Part shown: positions 56,734-64,000 of the stretch, in pieces
How the letters are laid out: the number at the start of each line of letters is the position of its first letter
Position numbering within the stretch: position 1 is the first letter of the stretch
Assembly: GCF_022427965.1 (NCBI RefSeq)
Contig: NZ_JAKTTI010000001.1
Coordinates: 248,001-312,000 of the forward strand
DNA from: Fredinandcohnia quinoae
GTDB taxonomy: Bacteria; Bacillota; Bacilli; Bacillales; Bacillaceae_L
Length of the DNA stretch: 64,000 bases
Reading direction: 5' to 3'
Translations under genes and position numbers: made by a program
The notes under the pieces: generated by a model
The model's database searches: none
What the model was told of the DNA's origin: nothing
What the model saw: only the letters and a program-made list of their open reading frames with translations

Positions 56734-57720
56734 ATGATACGTTTTGGTGTGATCGGTACGAACTGGATAACAGAGGAATTTATAAAAGGTGCTAGTGAAA
56801 CAGAAGACTTTACATTGAGAGCTGTCTACTCTCGTACAGAGAATCGTGCAAAAGAATTCGCTGACAAACATGGTGCAGATTTTATTTATACTGACCTTGA
56901 CCAATTTGCAAAATCAGAAGAAATCGATGCGGTATACATAGCAAGCCCAAACTCTTTTCACACTAAGCAAGCCATCATCTTAATGAATCATGGTAAACAT
57001 GTTATTTGTGAAAAACCCATTGCTTCTAATACAACAGAATTAAAACAAATGATTGAAGCAGCAAAGAATAATAAAGTCTTACTGATGGAGGCATTAAAAA
57101 CAACCTTTACTCCTGCTTTTATAAGTATTAAAGAAAATTTACATAAAATCGGTAAAATCCGTCGCTATTTTGCTAGTTACTGTCAGTATTCTTCCCGATA
57201 TGATGCGTACAAAAATGGAACTGTTTTAAATGCTTTTAATCCGGTATTTTCTAATGGCTCATTAATGGACATCGGCATTTATTGCATATACCCGATGATT
57301 GTTCTCTTCGGAAAACCACAGTATATTAAAGCAAGTGGAATTATGCTTGATTCAGGAGTAGATGGAAAAGGAAGTCTTATTGCCCACTACGAGGATATGG
57401 AAGGAATGGTGATGTATTCTAAAATCACAAATTCTTATATCCCTTCTGAAATTCAAGGTGAAAATGGAAGTATTCTTATTGATAAAATCAGTTCACCGGA
57501 AAAAGTTGAAATACGATATAAGGATGGGAGCGTCGAAGATATTTCAAGTACTGACAGTCATCATTCCATGTATTATGAGGCGAAGGAATTTATTGATTTA
57601 ATAAAGAGAGGAACTTTTGAGTCCTCCATTAATTCATTAGAAATATCATTAAATGTTATGGAAATTCTTGATGAAACAAGAGAACAAATCGGTCTTATAT
57701 TCCCTGCAGATCATCATTAA
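56734..57720 (+). CDS. yulF: Gfo/Idh/MocA family oxidoreductase, YulF type
   Basis: 328 residues. An N-terminal Rossmann domain has FGVIGTNWITEEFIKGA (a G-x-x-G variant), AVYSRTENRAKEFA, VYIASPNSFHTKQA and CEKPIASN, the conserved EKP Lys. The C-terminal half has LMDIGIYCIYP with the catalytic-region His/Tyr replaced as in YulF-like proteins. Probably reduces a sugar or polyol; substrate unknown. AGGAGG nine bases before the ATG, and a clear terminator after the stop. Confidence 0.82.
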   Translation: MIRFGVIGTNWITEEFIKGASETEDFTLRAVYSRTENRAKEFADKHGADFIYTDLDQFAKSEEIDAVYIASPNSFHTKQAIILMNHGKHVICEKPIASNTTELKQMIEAAKNNKVLLMEALKTTFTPAFISIKENLHKIGKIRRYFASYCQYSSRYDAYKNGTVLNAFNPVFSNGSLMDIGIYCIYPMIVLFGKPQYIKASGIMLDSGVDGKGSLIAHYEDMEGMVMYSKITNSYIPSEIQGENGSILIDKISSPEKVEIRYKDGSVEDISSTDSHHSMYYEAKEFIDLIKRGTFESSINSLEISLNVMEILDETREQIGLIFPADHH

Positions 57721-57730
57721 GAAAATGGAA

Positions 57731-57768
57731 AAGATGCTAACATTCATGAAAGTGTTAGCATCTTTTTA
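57731..57768 (+). terminator. Terminator of the yulF-like gene
   Basis: AAGATGCTAACA-TTCATGAAAG-TGTTAGCATCTTTTTAAT: a twelve-pair perfect stem. Confidence 0.88.
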
Positions 57769-57838
57769 ATTATGTTATTTTGGATTCTAACCTTTCGGGG
57801 TATTCTCATGATATTTTTTAATAAATTGCGACAATTTT

Positions 57839-58174
57839 TTATTCCCCTTTTTCCTTAACATATTCCTTCCAAGCAGTTAAACCACCTTCAAGTACAGTCA
57901 CTTTATAATCCTTTTCCGCTAAAATTTCAGCACATTTTCTGGCGGAATTACCAGTGGTACAGGTAACAACAATTTCTTTGTCCTTTGGCAATAAATCAAT
58001 CACTTCCATCTGTTTCTCATCTAGCTCAAAAATGTTAGTCTTTGGAATATTTGTCGATTCATCGATATGAAAATCTTTAAATTTTTCCTCTGCACGTACA
58101 TCAAGAACAAATACACCGTTATCTTTTTCAAGTTTCTTTGATAATTCCTTAACAGTTATTTTAGATAATGACAT
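57839..58174 (-). CDS. Rhodanese-domain protein
   Basis: 111 residues, a single rhodanese domain. FVLDVRAEEKFKDFHIDESTNIP is the usual first motif and VVTCTTGNSARKCAEIL holds the active-site Cys in the loop CTTGNSAR, so it may carry a persulphide. The ATG at 58174 follows GAGGTG; a longer frame would add nine residues. Partner unknown. Confidence 0.87.
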   Translation of the reverse strand: MSLSKITVKELSKKLEKDNGVFVLDVRAEEKFKDFHIDESTNIPKTNIFELDEKQMEVIDLLPKDKEIVVTCTTGNSARKCAEILAEKDYKVTVLEGGLTAWKEYVKEKGE

Positions 58175-58350
58175 TGTAAACACCTCAATTATTTGTTTCA
58201 TATACCTTTATATCAAATTAATGTATTTAGCGAAAGTGATTTCTCTTATGGTTTGCTTGATTGCTATATTTTAGTAAAGATTTGATATTTTCTCCTTGAA
58301 ACTAAGGTGTTTGTTGGGTATTCTTATAATACAATTCCCACCTTAAGGAG

Positions 58351-59067
58351 ATGGCCAACATACGTATTAATAAATTCATTAGCGAGTCTGGAAAAGCATC
58401 TAGACGGGGAGCAGATAAACTAATTAGTGAAGGACGAGTTACCATTAATGGAAAGGTTGCTAAAATCGGCAGCCAGGTCGAACCTGGAGATGATGTCCGT
58501 GTAAGTGGTGACCCTATTAGAATGGCTAGAAATTATGTGTATATCGCCTTAAATAAACCAATAGGCATTACAAGCACAACTGAAAAAAATGTAAAAGGAA
58601 ATATTGTTGATTTAGTCAATCATCCTTTGCGAGTTTTTAATATTGGGCGGCTTGATAAAGATTCAGATGGCCTAATTCTCCTAACAAATGATGGAGATAT
58701 TGTTAATGAAATTTTGCGGGCTGAAAATAAGCACGAAAAAGAGTATATCGTATCAGTGGACAAGCCCATCACACCAGCATTTTTAAAACAAATGTCAGAA
58801 GGAGTTAAAATTCTTGATACAGTAACACTTCCCTGTGAAGTAAGACAACTATCAAAATTTGATTTTCAAATTATTTTAACACAAGGATTAAATCGACAGA
58901 TCCGCCGCATGTGTGCAGAACTTGGCTACGATGTTTTAAGATTGCAAAGAACACGAATTATGAATATTCATTTGGGGAATCTCCCCCTCGGACAATGGCG
59001 TGATCTTACCAAAAAAGAAAAGAACCAATTATTTAGAGATCTTAATTACGAACCAAAAGAGTGGTAA
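58351..59067 (+). CDS. rluF: RluF-type 23S rRNA pseudouridine synthase
   Basis: 238 residues. An S4 RNA-binding domain ([20 protein letters not shown]) is followed by a RsuA/RluF catalytic domain with the nucleophilic Asp in [20 protein letters not shown], and HEKEYIVSV and [17 protein letters not shown] as later motifs. E. coli RluF modifies U2604 of 23S rRNA. The start is odd: the ATG at 58351 touches AAGGAG with no spacer, while family members begin at the RINKFIS segment, which here is preceded by ATA at normal spacing. Confidence 0.88.
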   Translation: MANIRINKFISESGKASRRGADKLISEGRVTINGKVAKIGSQVEPGDDVRVSGDPIRMARNYVYIALNKPIGITSTTEKNVKGNIVDLVNHPLRVFNIGRLDKDSDGLILLTNDGDIVNEILRAENKHEKEYIVSVDKPITPAFLKQMSEGVKILDTVTLPCEVRQLSKFDFQIILTQGLNRQIRRMCAELGYDVLRLQRTRIMNIHLGNLPLGQWRDLTKKEKNQLFRDLNYEPKEW

Positions 59068-59072
59068 ATAAG

Positions 59073-59192
59073 AAAAGCGCAAGCGCCTTGTCCAGGCCCG
59101 ACAAGCAAATGTTCTGATGCAAAAAAGTCGCTCTTTGACTTTTCTTGCATCAGGTTATTTGACCTCGAGGGCCTAGGCGCTGGAGCTAGACA
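59073..59192. repeat. Long copy of the dispersed hairpin repeat
   Basis: Nearly identical to 43559-43678; visible differences are CTC for CAC in the apical loop region and CTAGAC for CTGAACG at the right end. It lies six bases after the rluF stop and could also act as a transcript end. Confidence 0.88.
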
Positions 59193-59228
59193 TTTACGCG
59201 TAAAACCTTATACTTTCTATTCTTTTAG

Positions 59229-59276
59229 AAAAAGCTTCCTAAGGAAAATTTCCTCGGGAAGCTTTTGTTTTTTTAT
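59229..59276. terminator. Bidirectional terminator before the ltaS stop
   Basis: AAAAGCTTCC(TAA)GGAAA-ATT-TTTCC(TCG)GGAAGCTTTTGTTTTTTT: a two-part stem with a T-run on + and A-tract. Confidence 0.75.
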
Positions 59277-61234
59277 TCCTCTGATTCATTCATTTGAGGA
59301 TTAGTATAATCGAATTGTGTGCGATCAACTGGTGTAAAGCCTGGCGGCATGTAGAAACGTAATAAGTCACCATTTACTACCTTATCAGACATAGCTAATT
59401 TTTGGTTTGCATTTTCTTGTAATTTCTTAGCCTCATCAAGCTTATCCTCTGATAATTCTAATCCTGTCTTAGAATTATAGAAGTCACCATCTACTGCAGT
59501 AATTGTCGGACTTACATAGTCACCATTACGGAATGGAACTAGCTCATCATGTTGTTCTGATAAAAGGTCTGTTCCAAATTGGATATAATCTTTTGTATCA
59601 ATACCTAATAAATGAAGTAAGGTTGGTAAAAGGTCGATTTGACCACCATACTCATGGTTTAATCCACCTTCCATTCCAGGAACACGAATGAATAATGGTA
59701 CACGTTGTAGGCCAGCACTCTCAAATGCTGTTATATCTTTACCTATAACTTTTTCCATTGCTTTATTATGATTTTTAGAAATTCCATAATGGTCACCATA
59801 CATTATAATGATGGAATTGTCATATAACCCTGATTCCTTCAAATACGTGAAAAATTGCTCTAGTGCTTCATCAGCATAACGAGCTGTTTGAAAATAATTA
59901 TCTACTGACTTATCTCCAGTCGTATGCGGAGCAATCGTTGTAAGCTCTTGATCCATTGAATACGGATGGTGATTTGCCACGGTAATAAACTTTGTATAGA
60001 ACGGTTGCGGTAATGTTTCCAGTAATGGAATTGATTCCTCATAGAAAGGTTTATCCAGTAATCCATACTCAACTAAATCCTCAGGATTCATATCATAATA
60101 ACTTGAGTCAAAAAACTCATTAAAGCCAAAAGATTTATATATTTCATTTCGATTCCAGAAGCTACCTGAATTACCATGAAAAACGGCTGATGTATAGCCC
60201 TTTTCACCCAAAATAGCTGGTGCTGCTTCAAATGTATTCATACCTTTTGTTGTAAAAGCAGAACCCTGTGGTAATCCAAATAATGAATTTTCCAACATAA
60301 ATTCAGCATCGGCTGTTTTACCTTGTCCAACTTGATGGAAAAAATTATCAAAGTACATTGTATTTTTATCCTGTGTTAAGGAATTTAAAAACGGAGTAAC
60401 TTCTTCTCCATTTAGTTTGTAATTTATTAGGAAATTTTGCATCGATTCAAGATGTAAATAAATTACATTCATTCCTTTTGCTGCACCAAAGTAATTTGGG
60501 TTTGGTTCGGCATAATTTGCTTTTGTAAAGTTTTCAACCTCTGTAACATCACTACTATCCGCCATAACCCTTTGAGTAGATGCTTTAGTACTTTGTACTG
60601 CATCATAAATAGTGTAATTATACATACCTAAGTACTTTACAATATAATGTCGATCAAATCCTCTAGTAAGCAATTCTGGACGATCAGCCTCTGCTAATAG
60701 AAGATTCACAGTTGAAATCGCAAGAGCGAACACAATAATGGTAGAGACTTTCAAACGATTCCAACGAATCACGATGTTCTTTTCGATTTTAACCACTCTA
60801 AAAACAAGAAGCGCAATTAATAGAATGATATCAATAAAGAATAAGAAATCATATGGTTTTAATAATGAAGTGATACTACCACTTACATCTCCTAAATTTT
60901 GAGTTTGGGTTAAAGTTGGTAATGTAATAAAATCACTAAATTCCCGATAAAATACTACATTAGCAAATAATAGAAAGGATAAAAGTAAATCAATAACAAT
61001 TAATGCTATATATCTTCTTCTCCCTTTAAAAATGAACGAAAATCCCAAAAATAAAATAGCTGAACCTAATGGATTAATAAACAATAGAAATTTTTGCAAA
61101 CTATTATCAATACCTAAATTAAATTGTGTTCCTTGTGCAATATAAGTTTTCATCCAAAGAAAAAATACCGCAACAAAGAAAAAGACTATATATTTATTTA
61201 AAAAACCTTTTTTCTTTTGATCAGTTATATTCAT
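59273..61234 (-). CDS. ltaS: Lipoteichoic acid synthase (LtaS family)
   Basis: 653 residues. Five N-terminal membrane helices (about 15-195) are followed by an extracellular sulphatase-like domain (about 225-610). The catalytic Thr lies in HQVGQGKTADAEFMLENSLF; metal-site segments include YLHLESMQNF, AVFHGNSGSFWNR, MYGDHYG and NHHPYS. It polymerises glycerol phosphate from phosphatidylglycerol onto the glycolipid anchor. B. subtilis has four paralogues, so YflE, YfnI, YqgS or YvgJ type cannot be fixed by eye; length favours YflE. The ATG at 61234 follows AGGTAGG. Confidence 0.92.
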   Translation of the reverse strand: MNITDQKKKGFLNKYIVFFFVAVFFLWMKTYIAQGTQFNLGIDNSLQKFLLFINPLGSAILFLGFSFIFKGRRRYIALIVIDLLLSFLLFANVVFYREFSDFITLPTLTQTQNLGDVSGSITSLLKPYDFLFFIDIILLIALLVFRVVKIEKNIVIRWNRLKVSTIIVFALAISTVNLLLAEADRPELLTRGFDRHYIVKYLGMYNYTIYDAVQSTKASTQRVMADSSDVTEVENFTKANYAEPNPNYFGAAKGMNVIYLHLESMQNFLINYKLNGEEVTPFLNSLTQDKNTMYFDNFFHQVGQGKTADAEFMLENSLFGLPQGSAFTTKGMNTFEAAPAILGEKGYTSAVFHGNSGSFWNRNEIYKSFGFNEFFDSSYYDMNPEDLVEYGLLDKPFYEESIPLLETLPQPFYTKFITVANHHPYSMDQELTTIAPHTTGDKSVDNYFQTARYADEALEQFFTYLKESGLYDNSIIIMYGDHYGISKNHNKAMEKVIGKDITAFESAGLQRVPLFIRVPGMEGGLNHEYGGQIDLLPTLLHLLGIDTKDYIQFGTDLLSEQHDELVPFRNGDYVSPTITAVDGDFYNSKTGLELSEDKLDEAKKLQENANQKLAMSDKVVNGDLLRFYMPPGFTPVDRTQFDYTNPQMNESEE

Positions 61235-61518
61235 TGTTGCACCTACCTTTTGATTAAAAATCAAGTTATCAATTATTTTACCAATAAATTATGAACAAAC
61301 TATTAACAAACTATAAAAATAGTTTTTAAAGGGTTACACGAGATATTACTATACTGCTTTTTTGAAAAATGTCAAGCAAACTGTAAAAAAAAGGATATAA
61401 AAAATACCAGTTTGGATTAATCAAAGTAATTTTTTTAGTACTTATTGGATTTTAGGCAATTAAGTTGTATATTCAAAGGAGATTAAAAATCGTTATTATT
61501 GGGATGTGAGCGAGGTAT

Positions 61519-62601
61519 ATGTCATTGTTTGAAAAAAAATGGTTTAAAATCATGTTCGGGATTATTTTATTTTTGTTAATTGTGATGTTATTAAAAGTAA
61601 ACCAATTCATTTTAACTCCTATTGTAGTTTTGTTGAAAACAATCTTTTTACCATTCGTCATAGCAGGCATTTTATTTTATCTATGTCGTCCACTAGTGAA
61701 ATTATTGGTTAAAAAGAAAGTACCTAGGTGGATTGCAATAATATCTGCATACTTAGCAATGATTTTGATAATATATGGCATCGTAAAATTAGTTGGTCCA
61801 GTCATCAATGATCAATTAGAAACATTTGTGGCAAATTTACCTGAAATGGTTTCAACGGTTACAAATTGGATTAAGTACTTACAAGAAAATCAAAATACAT
61901 TTCCTAGTTTTATTCAGGATGCATTGTTGAATGCAAGTGACAATATCCAGTCAAAAATTGAAGCAAATGTAGGAAATATCGCGAATGGTATTCTTGGTGT
62001 TTTTAGCTTTATTGGCGGATTTATTAATACAATATTTTATTTAGTACTTGTACCATTTATTCTATTTTATATGTTGAAAGATGGTGATCAATTTGCACCA
62101 AGTGTAGCTGTCTTATTCCCAAAATCCAAGAAGAAACATGTATTAAATATTTTATCAGAAATGGACAAGACGATTTCCACTTATATACAAGGACAAATGC
62201 TTGTAAGCATAATTGTAGGAATTCTTTTATTTATCGGCTATTTGATTATTGGACTAAAATACTCACTTGTATTAGCAATGTTCGGAATGTTTACTAATGT
62301 TATCCCGTTCTTGGGTCCTTATATTGCGGTTATTCCAGCTGTACTGGTTGCACTATTTCAAGAACCTAAGATGGTACTTTATGTCGCAATTATAATGCTG
62401 ATTGCCCAGCAAATTGAAGGAAATGTTGTATCACCAAATGTAATGGGGAAATCTCTCAATATCCATCCTTTAACAATTATTGTCTTAATCTTAACAGCTG
62501 GTAACTTAATGGGGATAATCGGAATCATTTTTGTCATCCCTGCCTATTCCATTGGAAAAGTTCTTGTTGTTAACATAATCAAGATTTTTAAGGAATCATA
62601 A
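61519..62601 (+). CDS. AI-2E (YueF-type) family membrane transporter
   Basis: 360 residues with about eight membrane helices in the pattern of the family: two at about 10-55, one at 65-85, a soluble segment (85-150), then the rest. PFILFYMLKDGD, YIQGQMLVSIIVGILLFIGY and NVIPFLGPYIAVIPAVLVAL are family motifs. Members act as AI-2 exporters, Na+(Li+)/H+ antiporters or unknown carriers. The ATG follows GCGAGGTATAT, a weak site; the 5' leader is over 200 bases long and A/T-rich without a clear element. Confidence 0.85.
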   Translation: MSLFEKKWFKIMFGIILFLLIVMLLKVNQFILTPIVVLLKTIFLPFVIAGILFYLCRPLVKLLVKKKVPRWIAIISAYLAMILIIYGIVKLVGPVINDQLETFVANLPEMVSTVTNWIKYLQENQNTFPSFIQDALLNASDNIQSKIEANVGNIANGILGVFSFIGGFINTIFYLVLVPFILFYMLKDGDQFAPSVAVLFPKSKKKHVLNILSEMDKTISTYIQGQMLVSIIVGILLFIGYLIIGLKYSLVLAMFGMFTNVIPFLGPYIAVIPAVLVALFQEPKMVLYVAIIMLIAQQIEGNVVSPNVMGKSLNIHPLTIIVLILTAGNLMGIIGIIFVIPAYSIGKVLVVNIIKIFKES

Positions 62602-62603
62602 GC

Positions 62604-62637
62604 TATGGACACCATGTCAAAACATGGTGTCCTTTTT
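62604..62637 (+). terminator. Terminator of the AI-2E transporter gene
   Basis: GGACACCATG-TCAAAA-CATGGTGTCC followed by TTTTTAG: a ten-pair perfect stem. Confidence 0.88.
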
Positions 62638-62702
62638 AGTTTATAGGAAATACTACCAGAAGGACTTTGACATCCTATTAAAAATGGTGTAAAGTACCTA
62701 AT

Positions 62703-62742
62703 ATACGAACGTTTAATTTTATTCGTATTTTAATATTCGTAT
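62703..62742 (+). promoter_or_regulatory. Repeated ATACGAA / TTCGTAT elements upstream of guaC
   Basis: ATACGAA at 62703-62709 and its inverted copies TTCGTAT at 62722-62728 and 62736-62742, just before the ribosome site. The core CGAAC/TTCG resembles half-sites of the Bacillus PurR box (AWWWCGAACWWT), and guaC is plausibly purine-controlled, but the flanks match only partly. Confidence 0.4.
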
Positions 62743-62756
62743 TTAGGGGTGTAATT

Positions 62757-63740
62757 ATGGAAAATGTATTTGATTATGAGGATATTCAATTAATTCCAGC
62801 AAAGTGTATTGTTAACAGTCGTTCTGAATGTGATACAACGGTTTCATTAGGTGGACGTTCTTTTAAGCTACCTGTCGTGCCTGCAAATATGCAAACTATT
62901 ATCGATGAAAAGCTTGCATTATACTTAGCTGAAAATGGATATTTCTATATCATGCATCGTTTCGAACCAGAAAAAAGAATTGCTTTTATTAAGGATATGA
63001 ATTCCCGCGGATTATTTTCTTCTATTAGTGTTGGTGTCAAGGAAGAAGAATACCACTTTGTTCAGAAGCTAGCTGAGGAACAGCTTTCACCAGAATATAT
63101 TACGATTGATATTGCACATGGTCACTCCAATGCTGTAATCGAAATGATACAACATATTAAAAAGCATCTTCCGCAAAGCTTTGTTATAGCTGGAAATGTC
63201 GGAACACCTGAAGCTGTTAGAGAGTTAGAACATGCTGGAGCTGATGCAACAAAGGTTGGGATTGGACCAGGTAAGGTTTGTATTACTAAGATTAAAACTG
63301 GATTTGGAACAGGGGGCTGGCAATTAGCTGCTCTTAGGTGGTGTGCTAAAGCTGCAAGTAAGCCTGTAATTGCAGACGGTGGTATTCGCACCCATGGTGA
63401 TATAGCAAAATCGGTCCGATTCGGAGCAACAATGGTTATGATTGGTTCTTTATTTGCTGGACATGAAGAATCACCAGGAGAAACAATCGAAAGAGATGGA
63501 AACGTCTTTAAAGAATACTTTGGTTCTGCTTCAGAATTTCAAAAGGGTGAAAAGAAAAATGTTGAAGGCAAAAAAATGTTTGTCGAGTACAAAGGACATT
63601 TACAAGATACATTGAATGAAATGGAACAGGACCTTCAATCATCCATCTCATACGCTGGAGGAACAAAACTAGACGCCATTCGTAATGTAGATTATGTAGT
63701 TGTAAAAAACTCAATCTTTAATGGTGACAAGGTATATTAA
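62757..63740 (+). CDS. guaC: GMP reductase
   Basis: 327 residues. It converts GMP to IMP with NADPH, in purine salvage. The IMPDH/GMPR barrel is clear: [23 protein letters not shown] at the start, [32 protein letters not shown], the catalytic Cys in [22 protein letters not shown], and the flap region [14 protein letters not shown]. No CBS domains, which separates it from IMP dehydrogenase. ATG behind AGGGGTG. Confidence 0.95.
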   Translation: MENVFDYEDIQLIPAKCIVNSRSECDTTVSLGGRSFKLPVVPANMQTIIDEKLALYLAENGYFYIMHRFEPEKRIAFIKDMNSRGLFSSISVGVKEEEYHFVQKLAEEQLSPEYITIDIAHGHSNAVIEMIQHIKKHLPQSFVIAGNVGTPEAVRELEHAGADATKVGIGPGKVCITKIKTGFGTGGWQLAALRWCAKAASKPVIADGGIRTHGDIAKSVRFGATMVMIGSLFAGHEESPGETIERDGNVFKEYFGSASEFQKGEKKNVEGKKMFVEYKGHLQDTLNEMEQDLQSSISYAGGTKLDAIRNVDYVVVKNSIFNGDKVY

Positions 63741-63748
63741 TATGTTTT

Positions 63749-63784
63749 TAAAAATGGGAAAAGGGCTGGTGCCCCTTTCCCATT
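63749..63784. terminator. Bidirectional terminator guaC / GGDEF gene
   Basis: AAATGGGAAA(A)GGG-CTGGTG-CCCCTTTCCCATTT: a long stem with one bulge and a T-rich end. Confidence 0.85.
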
Positions 63785-64000
63785 TATTTAATCGTTGATA
63801 AGATGCGATTACGGCCTAAGTCCTTTGCTTGATAAAGTAGCTTGTCTGCCTCAATAAGAGTTTTCTGTATATCGTGTTCATAGTCAGATGCATCAACTAT
63901 TCCACCACTCATCGTGATATGGATACTTTCATTATGATAGATAAAATGATCGGATTCAATTTGCTTACGAACATTCTCCAAAGCATCAAATGCATTTTTT
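63784..64000 (-). CDS. GGDEF-domain protein, C-terminal part (cut by window edge)
   Basis: 72 residues up to the window end, which the frame leaves open (NAFDALENVRKQIES). ITMSGGIVDASDYEHDIQKTLIEADKLLYQAKDLGRNRI is the C-terminal third of a GGDEF domain, including the ADKLLYQAKDLGRNR ending. The GGDEF signature itself lies beyond the window, so activity cannot be judged. Confidence 0.88.
   Translation of the reverse strand, partial: KNAFDALENVRKQIESDHFIYHNESIHITMSGGIVDASDYEHDIQKTLIEADKLLYQAKDLGRNRILSTIK

Noticed and set aside
61319-61518. AAAGGAGATTAAAAATC before the AI-2E gene as a short coding sequence or leader peptide
   Set aside because: The ribosome-like site is followed by ATC and a TGA after six codons; there is no usable start codon, so I treat it as an A/T-rich leader.

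Overview
The window is chromosomal DNA of a low-GC, endospore-forming member of the Bacillaceae (Bacillus in the broad sense). Evidence includes the sporulation kinase KinA, two YjcZ-type peptides, RNA polymerase epsilon with RNase J1, a GlcT/PTS locus, LtaS, and strong AGGAGG-type ribosome sites with frequent TTG and GTG starts. I saw no rRNA, tRNA, CRISPR array, phage gene or intact insertion sequence. Gene order follows the B. subtilis yk- region closely in the first half and is a mosaic in the second half.

Region 1 (1-11.7 kb): the 3' end of an unknown gene, two small envelope genes, the pyruvate dehydrogenase operon pdhABCD, then ykyA, def, ykrA, a 23-residue peptide gene, rpoY-rnjA and ktrC. 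Region 2 (11.7-31.6 kb): a heterodimeric ABC exporter (YknU/YknV type), ykuS, meso-diaminopimelate dehydrogenase, ccpC, darB, ykuJ, a DUF3993 protein, fadH, ykuE, a GGDEF/EAL protein, ykyB, a beta-propeller/DUF1906 pair that corresponds to a split YkuG, an IDEAL-domain protein, kinA, ykwC and a FAD dehydrogenase. Region 3 (31.8-37.4 kb): YjcZ peptides, small hypotheticals, then the PTS locus glcT - RAT/terminator - EIIA - ptsH - ptsI, in which the expected ptsG is reduced to its EIIA part, and a HAD phosphatase. Region 4 (37.4-47.7 kb): MoxR ATPase, DUF58 and DUF4129 membrane operon, an apparently undescribed structured RNA on the + strand, the cystine transporter TcyP, a thioredoxin-like protein, nitroreductase, membrane protein and RecQ. 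Region 5 (47.8-64 kb): molybdopterin oxidoreductase divergent from fdhD, CoxG-like, YneQ-like, MscL, YkhA thioesterase, a BASS transporter, the wreck of an ABC-2 exporter, a nucleobase permease, a Gfo/Idh/MocA oxidoreductase, rhodanese, RluF-type pseudouridine synthase, LtaS, an AI-2E-type transporter, GMP reductase and a truncated GGDEF gene at the edge.

The most interesting items are: a ~265-nt candidate noncoding RNA at 40.93-41.2 kb with a perfect sigma-A promoter, its own terminator and a pseudoknot that can be switched by two competing CGGCT segments; a dispersed hairpin repeat in long (~120 nt) and short (~42 nt) forms; GlcT-type antitermination control retained in front of a stand-alone EIIA; a Fur-like box on a possible pdhA promoter; an ABC-2 exporter collapsed by deletions; and a + strand terminator in the recQ leader that has no known gene in front of it.
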